Below are positions 35,534 through 44,553 of a DNA stretch of 64,000 bases, one piece after another. The DNA comes from Brevibacillus porteri. GTDB lineage: Bacteria > Bacillota > Bacilli > Brevibacillales > Brevibacillaceae. The first letter of the stretch is position 1; every line of letters begins with the position of its first letter. The DNA lies in assembly GCF_003013475.1 (NCBI RefSeq), contig NZ_PXZO01000009.1, forward strand, positions 40,485-104,484, given 5' to 3'. Under the pieces are notes generated by a model. The model did not search any database and had not been told where the DNA came from. It saw only the letters and a program-made list of their open reading frames with translations. Position numbers and translations under genes: made by a program.

Positions 35534-36721
35534 ATGACGTTAGCACTTAATCAAGTAACGACGATTTTTCTCGCAGTAGCACTTCTTGTATTAGGTACAT
35601 TCCTCGTAAAAAAGGCTAGTTTCTTGCAAAAGTTTTGTATCCCGGCACCAGTGGTTGGGGGCTTGTTGTTCGCTGTCGTTGCAACTGTTTTGAAAGCGAC
35701 CGGAATTTTACAAATTACATTGGATACTTCCTTGCAAAGCTTGTTCATGCTCACGTTCTTTACTACCGTTGGATTGGGAGCGAGCTTTAAGCTGATCAAG
35801 CTTGGCGGTAAGTTGCTCGTTATTTACTGGATCGCCTGTGGATTTCTGGCTTTGGCACAAAACGTAATTGGCGTGTCTTTGGCTTCCGTGTTCGGCATTC
35901 ATCCACTGATCGGGATGATGGCCGGAGCTGTTTCCATGGAAGGTGGACATGGAGCGGCTGGAGCTTTTGGACAAACACTTGAGGACATGGGCATTCAATC
36001 TGCTTTGGCGGTTGGCATCGCAGCAGCTACCTTTGGTCTCGTAGCAGGGGGCTTGGTTGGTGGACCGACTGTGAAATATTTGATTACGAAACACGATCTG
36101 AAGCCGACAGAAACGGAAGAAGTAGTAGAGACAGTAGAAGAAAAAGGACAAGCGATTACGTCGAATACCTTCTTCATCCAAGTGCTATTAATTACATTCT
36201 GTATGGCATTGGGAACGTATTTGGGAGAGCTGTTCTCGACTGCAACCGGATTTGTTCTGCCGGGTTATGTGGGAGCGATGTTTGTAGCGGTAATTGTCCG
36301 TAACATTGTAGACAAGCTTAATCCAAAGGCAATCGACATGAAGAGCATCAACCTGATCAGTGATGTGACGCTTGGAATCTTCCTGTCCATGGCACTGATG
36401 AGCATCAAGCTGTGGGAAGTTGCAGACCTTGCGCTTCCAATGCTCGTGATCGTATTTGTTCAAGTAGTATTCATCGTTTTGTTTGGGATTTTCGTCTTGT
36501 TCCGTTTGCTTGGCAAAAACTACGACGCCGCAGTCATGGTCGCAGGCTTTACAGGACATGGTCTGGGCGCTACACCAAACGCAATGGCGAATATGGCGGC
36601 AGTAACGGGAAGATTTGGTCCTTCGCGAAAAGCATACCTGGTCGTTCCAATCGTAGGTGCCTTCCTGATTGATGTGTTCGCGATGCCGATCATTATTACC
36701 ACGATTAATTTGTTTAAATAA
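35534..36721 (+). CDS. gltS: sodium/glutamate symporter
   Basis: This 395-residue polytopic membrane protein of the ESS/GltS family has about ten hydrophobic segments. The family hallmarks SMEGGHGAAGAFG (near residue 135) and GHGLGATPNAMANM (near residue 340) form the two substrate-binding repeats. It takes up glutamate with sodium. The RBS AGGGGAG sits ahead of ATG 35534, and only 12 bases separate it from hutG, so the pair is one operon supplying or recovering glutamate. A terminator follows. Confidence 0.93.
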   Translation: MTLALNQVTTIFLAVALLVLGTFLVKKASFLQKFCIPAPVVGGLLFAVVATVLKATGILQITLDTSLQSLFMLTFFTTVGLGASFKLIKLGGKLLVIYWIACGFLALAQNVIGVSLASVFGIHPLIGMMAGAVSMEGGHGAAGAFGQTLEDMGIQSALAVGIAAATFGLVAGGLVGGPTVKYLITKHDLKPTETEEVVETVEEKGQAITSNTFFIQVLLITFCMALGTYLGELFSTATGFVLPGYVGAMFVAVIVRNIVDKLNPKAIDMKSINLISDVTLGIFLSMALMSIKLWEVADLALPMLVIVFVQVVFIVLFGIFVLFRLLGKNYDAAVMVAGFTGHGLGATPNAMANMAAVTGRFGPSRKAYLVVPIVGAFLIDVFAMPIIITTINLFK

Positions 36722-36730
36722 AGACGATTC

Positions 36731-36775
36731 AAAAATCCCTTCATGCTGGAGATAGTCTAGCTGGAGGGATTTTTT
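36731..36775 (+). terminator. intrinsic terminator after gltS
   Basis: AAAAATCCCT at 36731-36740 pairs with AGGGATTTTT at 36765-36774 across an AT-rich loop with minor inner pairing (GCT/AGC). It ends in a T run. Confidence 0.75.
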
Positions 36776-36850
36776 GTGCTTATATTCACTTTAGCCAACT
36801 CTCTATCGTTTGATTGATTACAAATAATAGAAAGAAAAGGAAATAATTTC

Positions 36851-36901
36851 TTGACTGTTCGCATCTTGTTTGTGTATATTTAATTAAGAACATATGTTCT
36901 T
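36851..36901 (+). promoter_or_regulatory. promoter with SOS-box-like palindrome
   Basis: TTGACT (36851-36856) and TATATT (36875-36880) are spaced by 18 bases and make a good sigma-A promoter. Directly after the -10 lies AAGAACATATGTTCTT (36886-36901), a perfect palindrome whose GAAC-ATAT-GTTC core matches the Bacillus LexA (DinR) box CGAAC-N4-GTTCG except at the outermost bases. Binding there would block the promoter. LexA control is inferred from the match alone. Confidence 0.6.
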
Positions 36902-36931
36902 GTTTTTAGAGCCTTTGCAAAGACAATCTCT

Positions 36932-36952
36932 CCTAAAAACACAAGTTTTAGG
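36932..36952 (+). promoter_or_regulatory. leader stem-loop next to the small ORF ribosome site
   Basis: CCTAAAA pairs with TTTTAGG around ACACAAG. The 3' arm runs into the AGGGTGG ribosome binding site of the 57-codon ORF at 36961, so the hairpin could mask translation initiation. Confidence 0.35.
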
Positions 36953-36960
36953 GTGGAAAA

Positions 36961-37134
36961 GTGGAATTCTGGTTTGGTAAAAGACAGCAGGAAGGGGCTG
37001 GAAAGGGGCATCAACTCTTAGGCAAATTTGAGGCACTGATGCTGAGTCAAAGTTTGCACAAGCAGAAGCTAAAGGAAAAAATATTTAGTTTTTTCTGCGA
37101 AATTTGTAACCTATTGTCATTTTTTGCGTATTAA
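36961..37134 (+). CDS. 57-residue small protein downstream of SOS-like promoter
   Basis: GTG 36961 is preceded by AGGGTGG five bases upstream and opens a 57-codon frame ending at TAA 37132-37134. The N-terminal half is basic and soluble (FWFGKRQQEG, LHKQKLKEK). The last 17 residues are hydrophobic with two cysteines (FSFFCEICNLLSFF) and could form a membrane-associated tail. No homologue is recognised. Its place just behind a strong promoter with a LexA-like site suggests a damage-induced small protein, but it might only be a leader for the FAD enzyme gene 44 bases on. Confidence 0.35.
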   Translation: MEFWFGKRQQEGAGKGHQLLGKFEALMLSQSLHKQKLKEKIFSFFCEICNLLSFFAY

Positions 37135-37178
37135 TTGGCAGAAACAACCAAAAAGTAGAAAATGTGGAGGGGAAAAGA

Positions 37179-38753
37179 ATGAGAGAACTTCATGCTGATG
37201 TGGTAATCATTGGGGGAGGTACTGGTGGCTGCGCAGCAGCACTGGCAGCAGCGAAATCAGGAAAATCAGTCATTATGACGGAAGAGACCGATTGGATTGG
37301 CGGTCAATTTACGAGCCAAGCGGTACCGCCAGACGAGCATCCATGGATTGAACAGTTTGGTTGCACGCGGAGCTATCGCACATTCCGTGACAGCGTGCGT
37401 GACTATTACCGCAACCATTATCCAATGACGGCAGAAGCACGCGTCATCCCGAATCTTGACCCTGGTAACGGTTCGGTAAGCCGCCTTTGCCACGAACCGA
37501 AAGTAGCACTAGCTGTGTTTTATCAGATGCTTGCTCCTTATATTAATAGTGGTAGACTTACTATTCTGACGAATCATAAGCTGCATGCCGTTCGCATGGC
37601 TGGCGATAACGTACTGTCGATCACAGTAGAAGATCAGAAGCATCATGATTTTCATGAACTGGTAGCACCGTATTTCTTGGACGCGACAGAATGTGGAGAT
37701 GTACTCCCACAGGCTGGCGTAGAATACGTACTTGGCGCTGAATCAGTCGATCAAACGGGAGAGCCAAATGCTGTTGTCGGGCCGCCGCAGCCAAATGATA
37801 TTCAGGCATTTACGTATTGCTTCGCGATGGATTATTTGGAGGGAGAAAATTATACGATTGCCAAGCCGGAAATGTATGACTTCTGGCGCAACTACAAAGC
37901 AGATTTCTGGCCGGACAAGCTGCTTAGCTGGACAGGCTCCAATCCGCGAAATACTGCTGAATCTGTACGATATGAGCTGTTCCCGGGAACTAAATATTTT
38001 CCGCTCTTCACGTATCGCCAGATTGCTGACCCGAAAAACTTCCAATCTGGATTGTACAAGAGTGGCGTAACAACCGTTAACTGGCCGCAAAATGATTACT
38101 GGCTCGGTTCGATCATTGATGTGCCAGAGGAAGAGCGTCAGCGTCACCTCTACGGCGGTAAACAACTGAGTCTCTCCCTTCTGTATTGGATGCAAACAGA
38201 GGCTCCTCGCCCAGATGGTGGACAAGGGTATCCAGGACTGCGATTGCGCAAGGATGTAATGGGAACAGAGGATGGACTAGCGATGTATCCTTATATTCGT
38301 GAATCCCGCCGGATCAAAGCCGAATTCACCGTTTTGGAGCAACATGTGAGTGCATTTGTCCGCAATACAGGCAAAGCAGAAGCCTTCCATGATTCCGTTG
38401 GGGTCGGCAGCTATCGAATTGACCTGCATCCGAGCACTGCGAACCGCAATTACGTAGATGTGTCTACCTATCCGTTCCAAATTCCGTTGGGCAGCTTAAT
38501 CCCTGTGCGTGTAAATAACCTGCTGCCAGCGGGCAAAAACCTCGGGGTTACGCATATTACAAATGGTTGCTTCCGTCTCCACCCAGTAGAGTGGAACGTC
38601 GGTGAAGTTGCTGGCTATTTGACAGCTTATTGCTTGCAATATGGCCTGACTCCTCGCGCTGTCCGAAATACTCCTGATGAACTGAAAAAGTTCCAAGCGT
38701 TCTTGTACGCGGAAGGCGTAGAGTACTTCTGGCCAACGATGTACGCAGTGTGA
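37179..38753 (+). CDS. FAD-dependent oxidoreductase (PF12831-type)
   Basis: This 524-residue flavoprotein begins with a Rossmann dinucleotide motif, VVIIGGGTGGCAAALAAAKSG, in residues 7-27, then an EETDWIGGQFTSQ segment typical of the FAD_oxidored (PF12831) family. A C-terminal FAD-closing region is LLPAGKNLGVTHIT. The family is broad and members act on varied organic substrates, so none can be named. ATG 37179 has GGAGGGG seven bases ahead; the in-frame GTG at 37164 overlaps that site. It is convergent with the kinase gene, with only four bases between the stops. It could be transcribed from the SOS-like promoter 300 bases upstream. Confidence 0.85.
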   Translation: MRELHADVVIIGGGTGGCAAALAAAKSGKSVIMTEETDWIGGQFTSQAVPPDEHPWIEQFGCTRSYRTFRDSVRDYYRNHYPMTAEARVIPNLDPGNGSVSRLCHEPKVALAVFYQMLAPYINSGRLTILTNHKLHAVRMAGDNVLSITVEDQKHHDFHELVAPYFLDATECGDVLPQAGVEYVLGAESVDQTGEPNAVVGPPQPNDIQAFTYCFAMDYLEGENYTIAKPEMYDFWRNYKADFWPDKLLSWTGSNPRNTAESVRYELFPGTKYFPLFTYRQIADPKNFQSGLYKSGVTTVNWPQNDYWLGSIIDVPEEERQRHLYGGKQLSLSLLYWMQTEAPRPDGGQGYPGLRLRKDVMGTEDGLAMYPYIRESRRIKAEFTVLEQHVSAFVRNTGKAEAFHDSVGVGSYRIDLHPSTANRNYVDVSTYPFQIPLGSLIPVRVNNLLPAGKNLGVTHITNGCFRLHPVEWNVGEVAGYLTAYCLQYGLTPRAVRNTPDELKKFQAFLYAEGVEYFWPTMYAV

Positions 38754-38757
38754 GCAG

Positions 38758-39372
38758 TTAGACGATCTGGTTGCCTGAGTTCGGTATTTCATCGGACTTA
38801 GGTTTTTTCATGGAGAGCGGGAGATCAACCAACCGCAAGATTTCCTGGACAGTTTCCTGTGGTGTCTGCTCGGAAGAATCGATCCACATGCCGAGCTTTG
38901 GTGTTTCGGTCTGCAAGATTTGATTGAGGTGGGGAATCGTCCAAGCACCATACCCTGTTTTGGAACGGGATGCCTCTCTCTCTTCAATCACTTTTTCATT
39001 TGGCGTGAGTACGACAACATACAACGGACGGTTCCGAATCATTTCAACAAATTCGCTCAAAAGGGGGCCGATCACAACATCCTGTACAACGACATTAAAT
39101 CCTTCTTCAAAAAAAGTGTCTGCCGTAGAGGCTGCTATTTTGTAGCGCAACTGCAACTGACGAATGGCTTCTTCTGACGGTTCAGGCATAAATTCCTCTC
39201 TGCCATTTACAATCATTCGTCGGAACGAATCACCTCGCAGATGAACGCCTCGATTTAGCTTTTCAGCAAGTAACTGAGCGACTGTTGATTTTCCAGAAGC
39301 CATAATCCCTGTGACGAGAAAAATACATCTGTCTGGAGTGTGAAGATTCGCATTCTCGTGCAGCATCATCAT
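38758..39372 (-). CDS. P-loop nucleotide kinase / phosphotransferase-like protein
   Basis: This 204-residue AAA-type P-loop protein carries the Walker A sequence GIMASGKST near residues 22-30, a HLRGDSFRRM segment near 44 typical of small-molecule kinases, and an ERExSR lid-like stretch (EEREASRSKTGYG). It resembles the chloramphenicol-phosphotransferase/zeta-toxin-like group of ATP-dependent kinases. The substrate is unknown, and no antitoxin partner is adjacent. AAGGTGGG precedes a run of three ATG codons, so the exact start may be one or two codons later. Confidence 0.75.
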   Translation of the reverse strand: MMMLHENANLHTPDRCIFLVTGIMASGKSTVAQLLAEKLNRGVHLRGDSFRRMIVNGREEFMPEPSEEAIRQLQLRYKIAASTADTFFEEGFNVVVQDVVIGPLLSEFVEMIRNRPLYVVVLTPNEKVIEEREASRSKTGYGAWTIPHLNQILQTETPKLGMWIDSSEQTPQETVQEILRLVDLPLSMKKPKSDEIPNSGNQIV

Positions 39373-39520
39373 CCCACCTTACTCATACGATGTTATGTAC
39401 GTCTATATATGGTAATCATTGGATAATCCTTATCTTTTAGAATCATAACATGGCGGTCATGAAAACGCGATTGAGGAAATGAGGCACAAATAGGATAATA
39501 TTTCTACAGGTCCCATTTTT

Positions 39521-39976
39521 TTGCGTGGGGAATTGATAGAGAGATTTCGGGAGCATCTATTGAACATGCCTTATTATCAGATGATTCATCAAGGAATTAG
39601 CTGCGTTGACAACGAAAGGAAGAAGGTAAGCACGGATGATGTAAGTGAGATCATCAAGCATTTTGTACATGCTCGTTTCCCTATTGTTTGTTCTGCTGGG
39701 AGTAAAAGCACCATACCATTTTGGGACTATCATCTCGCCTTGCAATATGACGAGGATAAGAGAACAGCTATCATCTGCGAGCTACTCGTGCGTGAACCAA
39801 ACCAGGATCATTGTAGAAAAGCGTTGCTTATGGCGTATTATTTATTAGTGAATCCGAAGATGGGCGTAGAAAGGATACAAGCCCCTATGAATCTGTCCCA
39901 TTTGGCTGATTGCAAAGAATTTGAAGCGATCTTCATGGAGTGCGTTCCTCACCAAAACATCACATATTTGTCTTAG
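39521..39976 (+). CDS. uncharacterised soluble protein, about 150 aa
   Basis: This protein of up to 151 residues has no recognised family. It is mixed alpha/beta in appearance, with a SKSTIPFWDYHLALQYDED stretch reminiscent of small beta-sheet domains and a helix-rich C-terminus. The TTG at 39521 has only AGG ahead. ATG 39566 (MPYYQMIH) has GGGAG 12 bases upstream, so the start is uncertain. It lies 30 bases before the DUF3238 gene and is likely cotranscribed with it. Confidence 0.55.
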   Translation: MRGELIERFREHLLNMPYYQMIHQGISCVDNERKKVSTDDVSEIIKHFVHARFPIVCSAGSKSTIPFWDYHLALQYDEDKRTAIICELLVREPNQDHCRKALLMAYYLLVNPKMGVERIQAPMNLSHLADCKEFEAIFMECVPHQNITYLS

Positions 39977-40006
39977 AAGAACAATAACAGATGGAGGTGC
40001 CAATGT

Positions 40007-40594
40007 ATGGTGAACCTGATTAAAATCAGAGCGAGTGTATTTATCCCCCAGTCATGGACGGAGCCCAGAACGGATCCGCAAACAGGAAAAGTCATTCAAT
40101 TTGAAGGCGATTCGCGCGAATTTACCCCCTATGCCGTAAATGCCATGCGTTCCAGAGTGGAGCAAGAGGTCGTCGTAGACTTCATGAAAAAAGAAATTTT
40201 TTCTTATCAGAACACGGGAATCACAACAGAGAAGATCACGAATCCTGATGGCTCGATTCAGCTGCGAAAAGGAAAAGCGAGTACAGAGGGCATTTTGTGC
40301 AGGAATATAGTATGGAAGTCGGATGAAGAAGTGAGCTTTGAAATGAGCGCAAGTGCGAGTAATCCCCTGAATGAGCATGCGCCTCCGGTGGACTACTTAT
40401 TATTGGTGACTGCGAAAAGGGATGGTCTTGTACAGATCGAAGGAGCACATGATGGCTTCCCTTGCTTTGAATTTTATAAGCAAGCGGATTTTGGGCCGTT
40501 TGAAACGATTTATACCCATGATTTCCGCGAAACAGGTGATACTCCGGCAGCATTGGCTGGTGAGATGGACTATCAATTTCGTAAGACTCTGTAG
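40007..40594 (+). CDS. DUF3238-family protein
   Basis: This 195-residue protein matches the DUF3238 pattern: IRASVFIPQSWTEP at the start, a FEGDSREFTPY segment near 32, and a C-terminal region ending HDFRETGDTP. It has no signal peptide, and family function is unknown. Its start is GTG/ATG near 40007 behind AGGAGG-like sequence (GGAGGTGCC). A clean terminator follows, so it closes a two-gene unit with the uncharacterised gene upstream. Confidence 0.75.
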   Translation: MVNLIKIRASVFIPQSWTEPRTDPQTGKVIQFEGDSREFTPYAVNAMRSRVEQEVVVDFMKKEIFSYQNTGITTEKITNPDGSIQLRKGKASTEGILCRNIVWKSDEEVSFEMSASASNPLNEHAPPVDYLLLVTAKRDGLVQIEGAHDGFPCFEFYKQADFGPFETIYTHDFRETGDTPAALAGEMDYQFRKTL

Positions 40595-40615
40595 TACGAA
40601 CGCATGATGTACGTT

Positions 40616-40645
40616 AAAAAACCTTGGTAAATCAAGGTTTTTTCT
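40616..40645 (+). terminator. intrinsic terminator after DUF3238 gene
   Basis: AAAAAACCTTG pairs with CAAGGTTTTTT around GTAAAT, followed by further T-rich sequence. It works in either direction. Confidence 0.85.
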
Positions 40646-40980
40646 TTTTGGTAGGCGTTGATCGAGGATACGGATCAAAAGTGGGAAATTCCTATTCAGA
40701 TAGAAAAAGAGTAGGCCGCGTCGGTTTGCCTCATTTCCACAGGCAGCAAGAGGGAATGAGGCTTTTCATTGTTCATTTCACTCTGCTTTCCTTCCATCAG
40801 TAGAACAATGTTGTCACGACAGGCCAGAATTGACCAGGTATGCTGATGGGACGGAAAGGTTACAAAGAGTACAAACGAATCTATACATTGCTTCTGCTTC
40901 TTGTCCTTCCTATAATAAACCATATCATTCACTAGATGATGGAAGGGAGTAGGCATCAAAAATCTTCCATCCTACGTTTA
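40646..40980. other. gap of about 335 bases, no convincing gene
   Basis: An 87-codon open frame on - (40696-40959) fills most of this stretch. It lacks a good ribosome binding site and any recognisable motif, so it is not called as a gene. The right end carries the AAGGAGG site of the acetyltransferase gene. No repeats or clear promoter were seen. Confidence 0.4.
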
Positions 40981-40996
40981 CAAGGAGGTTCTTATC

Positions 40997-41566
40997 ATGA
41001 GTAACCCGACTATGTCCGATCAATTCCCTGTCATCGAAACAGACAGATTGATCCTTCGACAACCTAATCAACAAGACATTGAAGATATTTTTGAAGTGTT
41101 GTCACATGAAGATGTGGCGAGATATGTAGGGATAGCGAGGTTTCAATCAATAGCAGAGGCTGAAAATGAACTTCGATGGTACCGAGACTTATTTGAACAA
41201 AAACAGGGACTCAGGTGGGCGGTTACGGATCGTTCCACTGGAAAATTTCTTGGCAGCTGTGGCTACAAACATTATCATGCTGTACATAACAAAGCGGAGA
41301 TTGGGTATGATCTGAATTTTTCGTGGTGGAATAAGGGGATCATGTCGGAAGCATTGCGGCCCATTATCGCGTACGGGTTTACGCATATGCATCTAAACAG
41401 AATAGAAGCAGAAGCAGATACGCGAAATGCGGCATCCGTCCATTTGCTCCAAAAATTTGGCTTTCAAGTAGAAGGAATCCATCGAGAAACGGAATTTGAA
41501 AATGGGATGTACATTGATCTTGTGAAACTGGCGTTGCTTCGAAAAGATTATGAATTGAATTCGTAA
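40997..41566 (+). CDS. GNAT N-acetyltransferase, RimJ/RimL type
   Basis: This 189-residue GNAT protein has the ETDRLILRQP opening, the GYDLNFSWWNKGIMSEALRPII segment (acetyl-CoA pyrophosphate-binding loop region) near residues 97-118, and the NxxSxxLLxKxGF pattern (NAASVHLLQKFGF) near 146-158. These are the hallmarks of the ribosomal-protein-alanine/spermidine-type subgroup. It transfers acetyl from acetyl-CoA to an amine; the actual target is unknown. AAGGAGG stands ahead of ATG. It is convergent with the amine oxidase gene. Confidence 0.88.
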   Translation: MSNPTMSDQFPVIETDRLILRQPNQQDIEDIFEVLSHEDVARYVGIARFQSIAEAENELRWYRDLFEQKQGLRWAVTDRSTGKFLGSCGYKHYHAVHNKAEIGYDLNFSWWNKGIMSEALRPIIAYGFTHMHLNRIEAEADTRNAASVHLLQKFGFQVEGIHRETEFENGMYIDLVKLALLRKDYELNS

Positions 41567-41581
41567 AAGAATCGATAAGCG

Positions 41582-41622
41582 GCGGGGGAATGTACGGAAT
41601 TTTTCATCGTACAGACCCCCGC
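41582..41622. terminator. bidirectional terminator between convergent genes
   Basis: GCGGGGG and TGTACG pair with CGTACA and CCCCCGC, with a two-base internal loop on each side and a T-rich loop. It directly follows the amine oxidase stop on - and lies 15 bases past the acetyltransferase stop on +. Confidence 0.75.
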
Positions 41623-43083
41623 TCATTTTCTCCCCACTTCTACAGCCACGCGCAAAGCAGACTCAATCGCCCCTTGAATCCAACCGTGATGTTCATTCGA
41701 GGTGTGCTCCCCTGCAAAATAAATTCTTCCTTCAGGCGCACCAATGTAAGGAGTTAATTCCGTCTCCTGCAACGGTTTGAACAAGGCAAAGGCACCAGCA
41801 GCATGAGGCTGCAACGCCCAATTATGTGTGACCCCCGTAACGAAGGTATTGTACACCTGCTCCCCATGAATGTCAGCCAGATGCTGTACCGCTTGCATCA
41901 CTTGTTTTTCTTTTGACATGCTGAGCCACGGAAGGTCGTCATCCTCCCATGTGTAACTGGCTAATACGACACCCCCAGGCTGATCAAAACCGTGGTTGGG
42001 AAAGTAGGAGAGGCGAATAGGCGAATCTGTTACGGTTTGTCCGCTCCTTATTCCCTGTGCTTCCCAGAATCGCTGCGAAAACTGGATGCCTATTTTTGAT
42101 GAGGAAACGTAGTGGAGTTGACGAATAGCTTTCCATTTTTGATAGGAAAACAGATCGTACGGTTCAACCCGAACAAACTGCAAAACGGTAAAAGGGATGG
42201 TAATAATCGCGATATCACCGGTCATCTGAAACAGTTCGCCTGTGTCGGTACGCACGCCAGAAATCGTAATTTGATTCCCCGTTTCGACGATTCGCGTCAT
42301 TTTATGCTGGAAGTAGATATTCTCCTGTAATTGGGGGAGAAATGCCTGTGGTAGCTGGTCAAATCCTCCTGCTATTTCGTAAAAGCGTGTAGAGGGATCG
42401 AACAGGATAAAGTCTCGTAAAATTTCGGGAAAGGCGAGCTCAGGGAATCCTTCGAAGCCAGTCATGACCTTGATCATATCGATAGCGGGGGCGGATAAGG
42501 AAGGGCCAACAGGATTGAAGCGCAAGAACTGATCCATGGAAAAGCGATCGTACTTTTGGACGACGATGGGCCAATTCTTCGCTGGATCGAGGTTGATGAA
42601 GTCGATGATAGGCTTAATGGCTTGCCCGGCCAATTCGTCGAACGTACGGCCTTTTTCATGTGGAGATACAGGGAAACGGAGGATGTCCGGATCGCGTTGA
42701 TAGATCCAACGCCTTGTTTTGATACCATTTACGGAGATGATGTCGTTTGGAGAGCTGTTGATAAACGGATGAAGCGGAAGAGCGAATCTCGTCACGTATG
42801 CCAGGGTAAGTTCGTGCGTGTGAGGAATACGCATGGCTCCAGCTTCTAGATAATGACCATGGGTAAAAGGAGAGCGCAATGTAAAAACTCGGCCGCCTAT
42901 CCGGTCCGCTGCTTCCAAAATCGTTACGTTGTGTCCCGCTGTTTTTAGCAACGAGGCAGAAACAAGACCAGCCATTCCAGCCCCGACGATGATGATATTG
43001 CGTGGGGAGTGCGTTCGTGGGAGTCCATTGCGAATAATGGACAGCATGTCAGGTTGTGTTAAGGAGAAGGAGGGATTATCCAT
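41623..43083 (-). CDS. flavin amine oxidase / L-amino-acid oxidase-like
   Basis: This 486-residue FAD enzyme of the monoamine oxidase superfamily has the dinucleotide-binding motif IIVGAGMAGLVSA, the GG-motif RIGGRVFT and a C-terminal flavin-contact segment FAGEHTSNEHHGWIQGAIESAL, as in bacterial and venom L-amino-acid oxidases. It should oxidise an amine or amino acid to the imino acid with release of ammonia and hydrogen peroxide. ATG 43083 is chosen because AAAGGAGA precedes it; the ATG 18 bases further upstream spells this ribosome site within its own codons. No signal peptide is evident, so it is probably cytoplasmic. Confidence 0.88.
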   Translation of the reverse strand: MDNPSFSLTQPDMLSIIRNGLPRTHSPRNIIIVGAGMAGLVSASLLKTAGHNVTILEAADRIGGRVFTLRSPFTHGHYLEAGAMRIPHTHELTLAYVTRFALPLHPFINSSPNDIISVNGIKTRRWIYQRDPDILRFPVSPHEKGRTFDELAGQAIKPIIDFINLDPAKNWPIVVQKYDRFSMDQFLRFNPVGPSLSAPAIDMIKVMTGFEGFPELAFPEILRDFILFDPSTRFYEIAGGFDQLPQAFLPQLQENIYFQHKMTRIVETGNQITISGVRTDTGELFQMTGDIAIITIPFTVLQFVRVEPYDLFSYQKWKAIRQLHYVSSSKIGIQFSQRFWEAQGIRSGQTVTDSPIRLSYFPNHGFDQPGGVVLASYTWEDDDLPWLSMSKEKQVMQAVQHLADIHGEQVYNTFVTGVTHNWALQPHAAGAFALFKPLQETELTPYIGAPEGRIYFAGEHTSNEHHGWIQGAIESALRVAVEVGRK

Positions 43084-43238
43084 CGATTGTCTCCTTTCCA
43101 TTCTTTTCCGGTACTATGATCCTATTCCATGGATGACTTAGGTATGCGTTGTGTAAGCCGATGCTACAGGACTCTACCATTTTCATCCAAGAAATGATAG
43201 GATGGAGAAAAGGGGAACAAATGATCGGAGGAGCTTGA

Positions 43239-43802
43239 ATGTTACCAACGAATGTTATCTGGAAACCAACGACAGGTGTCGGATATGAGCACTTGAGAAT
43301 ACGGGAGGGCTCGAACAGAATCCACGTCAATAGCATAGTGATTGGGAGGCTGGATGACGCCACCCTAACAAGAATCCAGTACGAAATTGTTCTTGATTCA
43401 AATTGGGTCACGCGAGAGGTTTCACTAGCAAGCATGGGCGAAGAAGGCGCTTTGCATCTCTCATCGGATGGCGAGGGAAATTGGACAAACGAGGTGGGTG
43501 AGCCCATTCCTGAGCTCTTTGGCTGTATCGATATTGATATTTCTTGTACACCTTTCACGAATACACTGCCGATCCGCCGGTTGTCGTATACTCAATTAGA
43601 ACCTCAGTATATACAAGTAGCCTATTTCTCAGCCCATGAGCTGACGTACAGACAAGTGCAGCAGCAATATACGTTGCTAGAAAGCAAAGGGGACTCTTCT
43701 GTCTATCAATACCGGGCAGGAACATTCATGGAGAACATTACAGTAGATTCGAACGGACTTGTTCTGATCTATCCCGAACTGTTTTTGCGTGAGCAGTTGT
43801 AA
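43239..43802 (+). CDS. putative glycolipid-binding domain protein
   Basis: This 187-residue protein resembles the PF06475 putative glycolipid-binding family: a YEHLRI motif near residue 16, then VIGRLDDATLTRIQYEIVLDSNWVTRE, and the conserved GCIDIDISCTPFTNTLPIRRL segment near residue 93. The fold is a beta-barrel in family structures. The cellular role is not established. GGAGGAGC precedes the ATG. It is followed by a strong terminator. Confidence 0.75.
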   Translation: MLPTNVIWKPTTGVGYEHLRIREGSNRIHVNSIVIGRLDDATLTRIQYEIVLDSNWVTREVSLASMGEEGALHLSSDGEGNWTNEVGEPIPELFGCIDIDISCTPFTNTLPIRRLSYTQLEPQYIQVAYFSAHELTYRQVQQQYTLLESKGDSSVYQYRAGTFMENITVDSNGLVLIYPELFLREQL

Positions 43803-43939
43803 CGAGACAAGAAGTGATCGTTATAACTGAATGGGTTCAAGTCGTCTCAGGCAACATTTTGGAAGCAAAGGAAAGGGGTAAGGGTTTTATACCTTTTCCC
43901 TCAAAATCAGCGTTCTACTGCGTGACACACCCATAGTAA

Positions 43940-43989
43940 AAACGGGGTGCGGTTGGTCTATGAATGACCGCCGCGCCCCGTTCTTTTTA
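43940..43989. terminator. GC-rich terminator between convergent genes
   Basis: ACGGGG, GCGG and GGTC pair in order with GACC, CCGC and CCCCGT, with single or double mismatches between blocks, followed by TTCTTTTTATTATT. It serves the upstream + gene and can also stop the PadR operon on -. Confidence 0.8.
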
Positions 43990-43992
43990 TTA

Positions 43993-44550
43993 TTACAATT
44001 TTATCTTTTTCTGACTAATTGCATGTATATATTTCATTGTAAGTTTCCATAACACTTTCCCCAACAAAAACATCAACACACCACTCACAATAGAAATTGG
44101 CAAGTACTGCATTGGGCGGGTTGCTGTAAATGCTCCAAATTCGAATGTTATTCCGGCAATATCATGTCCCATAAGATACCCGATAAATTTAATAATTCCG
44201 CCTATTGGTGTAATAACTCCACTACTCATTAAAGCAATGGAAAGAGTACTGATAATCGGCAAAACAAAAATACCACTTACGCCTGCAAAGCTGCTACAAA
44301 ATGCAAATACAGCGCCGAATTTACGCCAACTAAATGTACTGTTCTTTGAAATGGCTTCACCTAAGTATGCTTTCGCTAATTCTTTTGGGTTTCCTAACCG
44401 TTCGATGATTTGCTCAGAAGATACACCATTATGTTGCAATTCAAGCATTACACTTTTGATTTCTTTTACAATGTCAATACGCTCGGGAGTGGACATAGGC
44501 TTCAAATGTTTTCCTATTTTTTCAAGATAGTCATTCATAATTTTATCCAT
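43993..44550 (-). CDS. DUF1700 (HAAS-domain) membrane protein
   Basis: This 185-residue protein has the N-terminal HAAS-type cytoplasmic helical domain (YLEKIGKHLKPMSTPERIDIVKEIKSVMLE, with QIIERLGNPKELAKAYL) followed by about four hydrophobic segments. Such proteins are regularly encoded directly after PadR regulators and are thought to act with them. The start lies three bases after the PadR stop behind GGGGAG, so the two are translationally coupled. Its function is probably signalling from the membrane or envelope stress; this is inferred from context. Confidence 0.82.
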   Translation of the reverse strand: MDKIMNDYLEKIGKHLKPMSTPERIDIVKEIKSVMLELQHNGVSSEQIIERLGNPKELAKAYLGEAISKNSTFSWRKFGAVFAFCSSFAGVSGIFVLPIISTLSIALMSSGVITPIGGIIKFIGYLMGHDIAGITFEFGAFTATRPMQYLPISIVSGVLMFLLGKVLWKLTMKYIHAISQKKIKL

Positions 44551-44553
44551 AAT

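Noticed and set aside
40696..40959. 87-codon frame on - between DUF3238 and GNAT genes
   Set aside because: No ribosome binding site, no motif and no operon context; kept only as a note on the gap.
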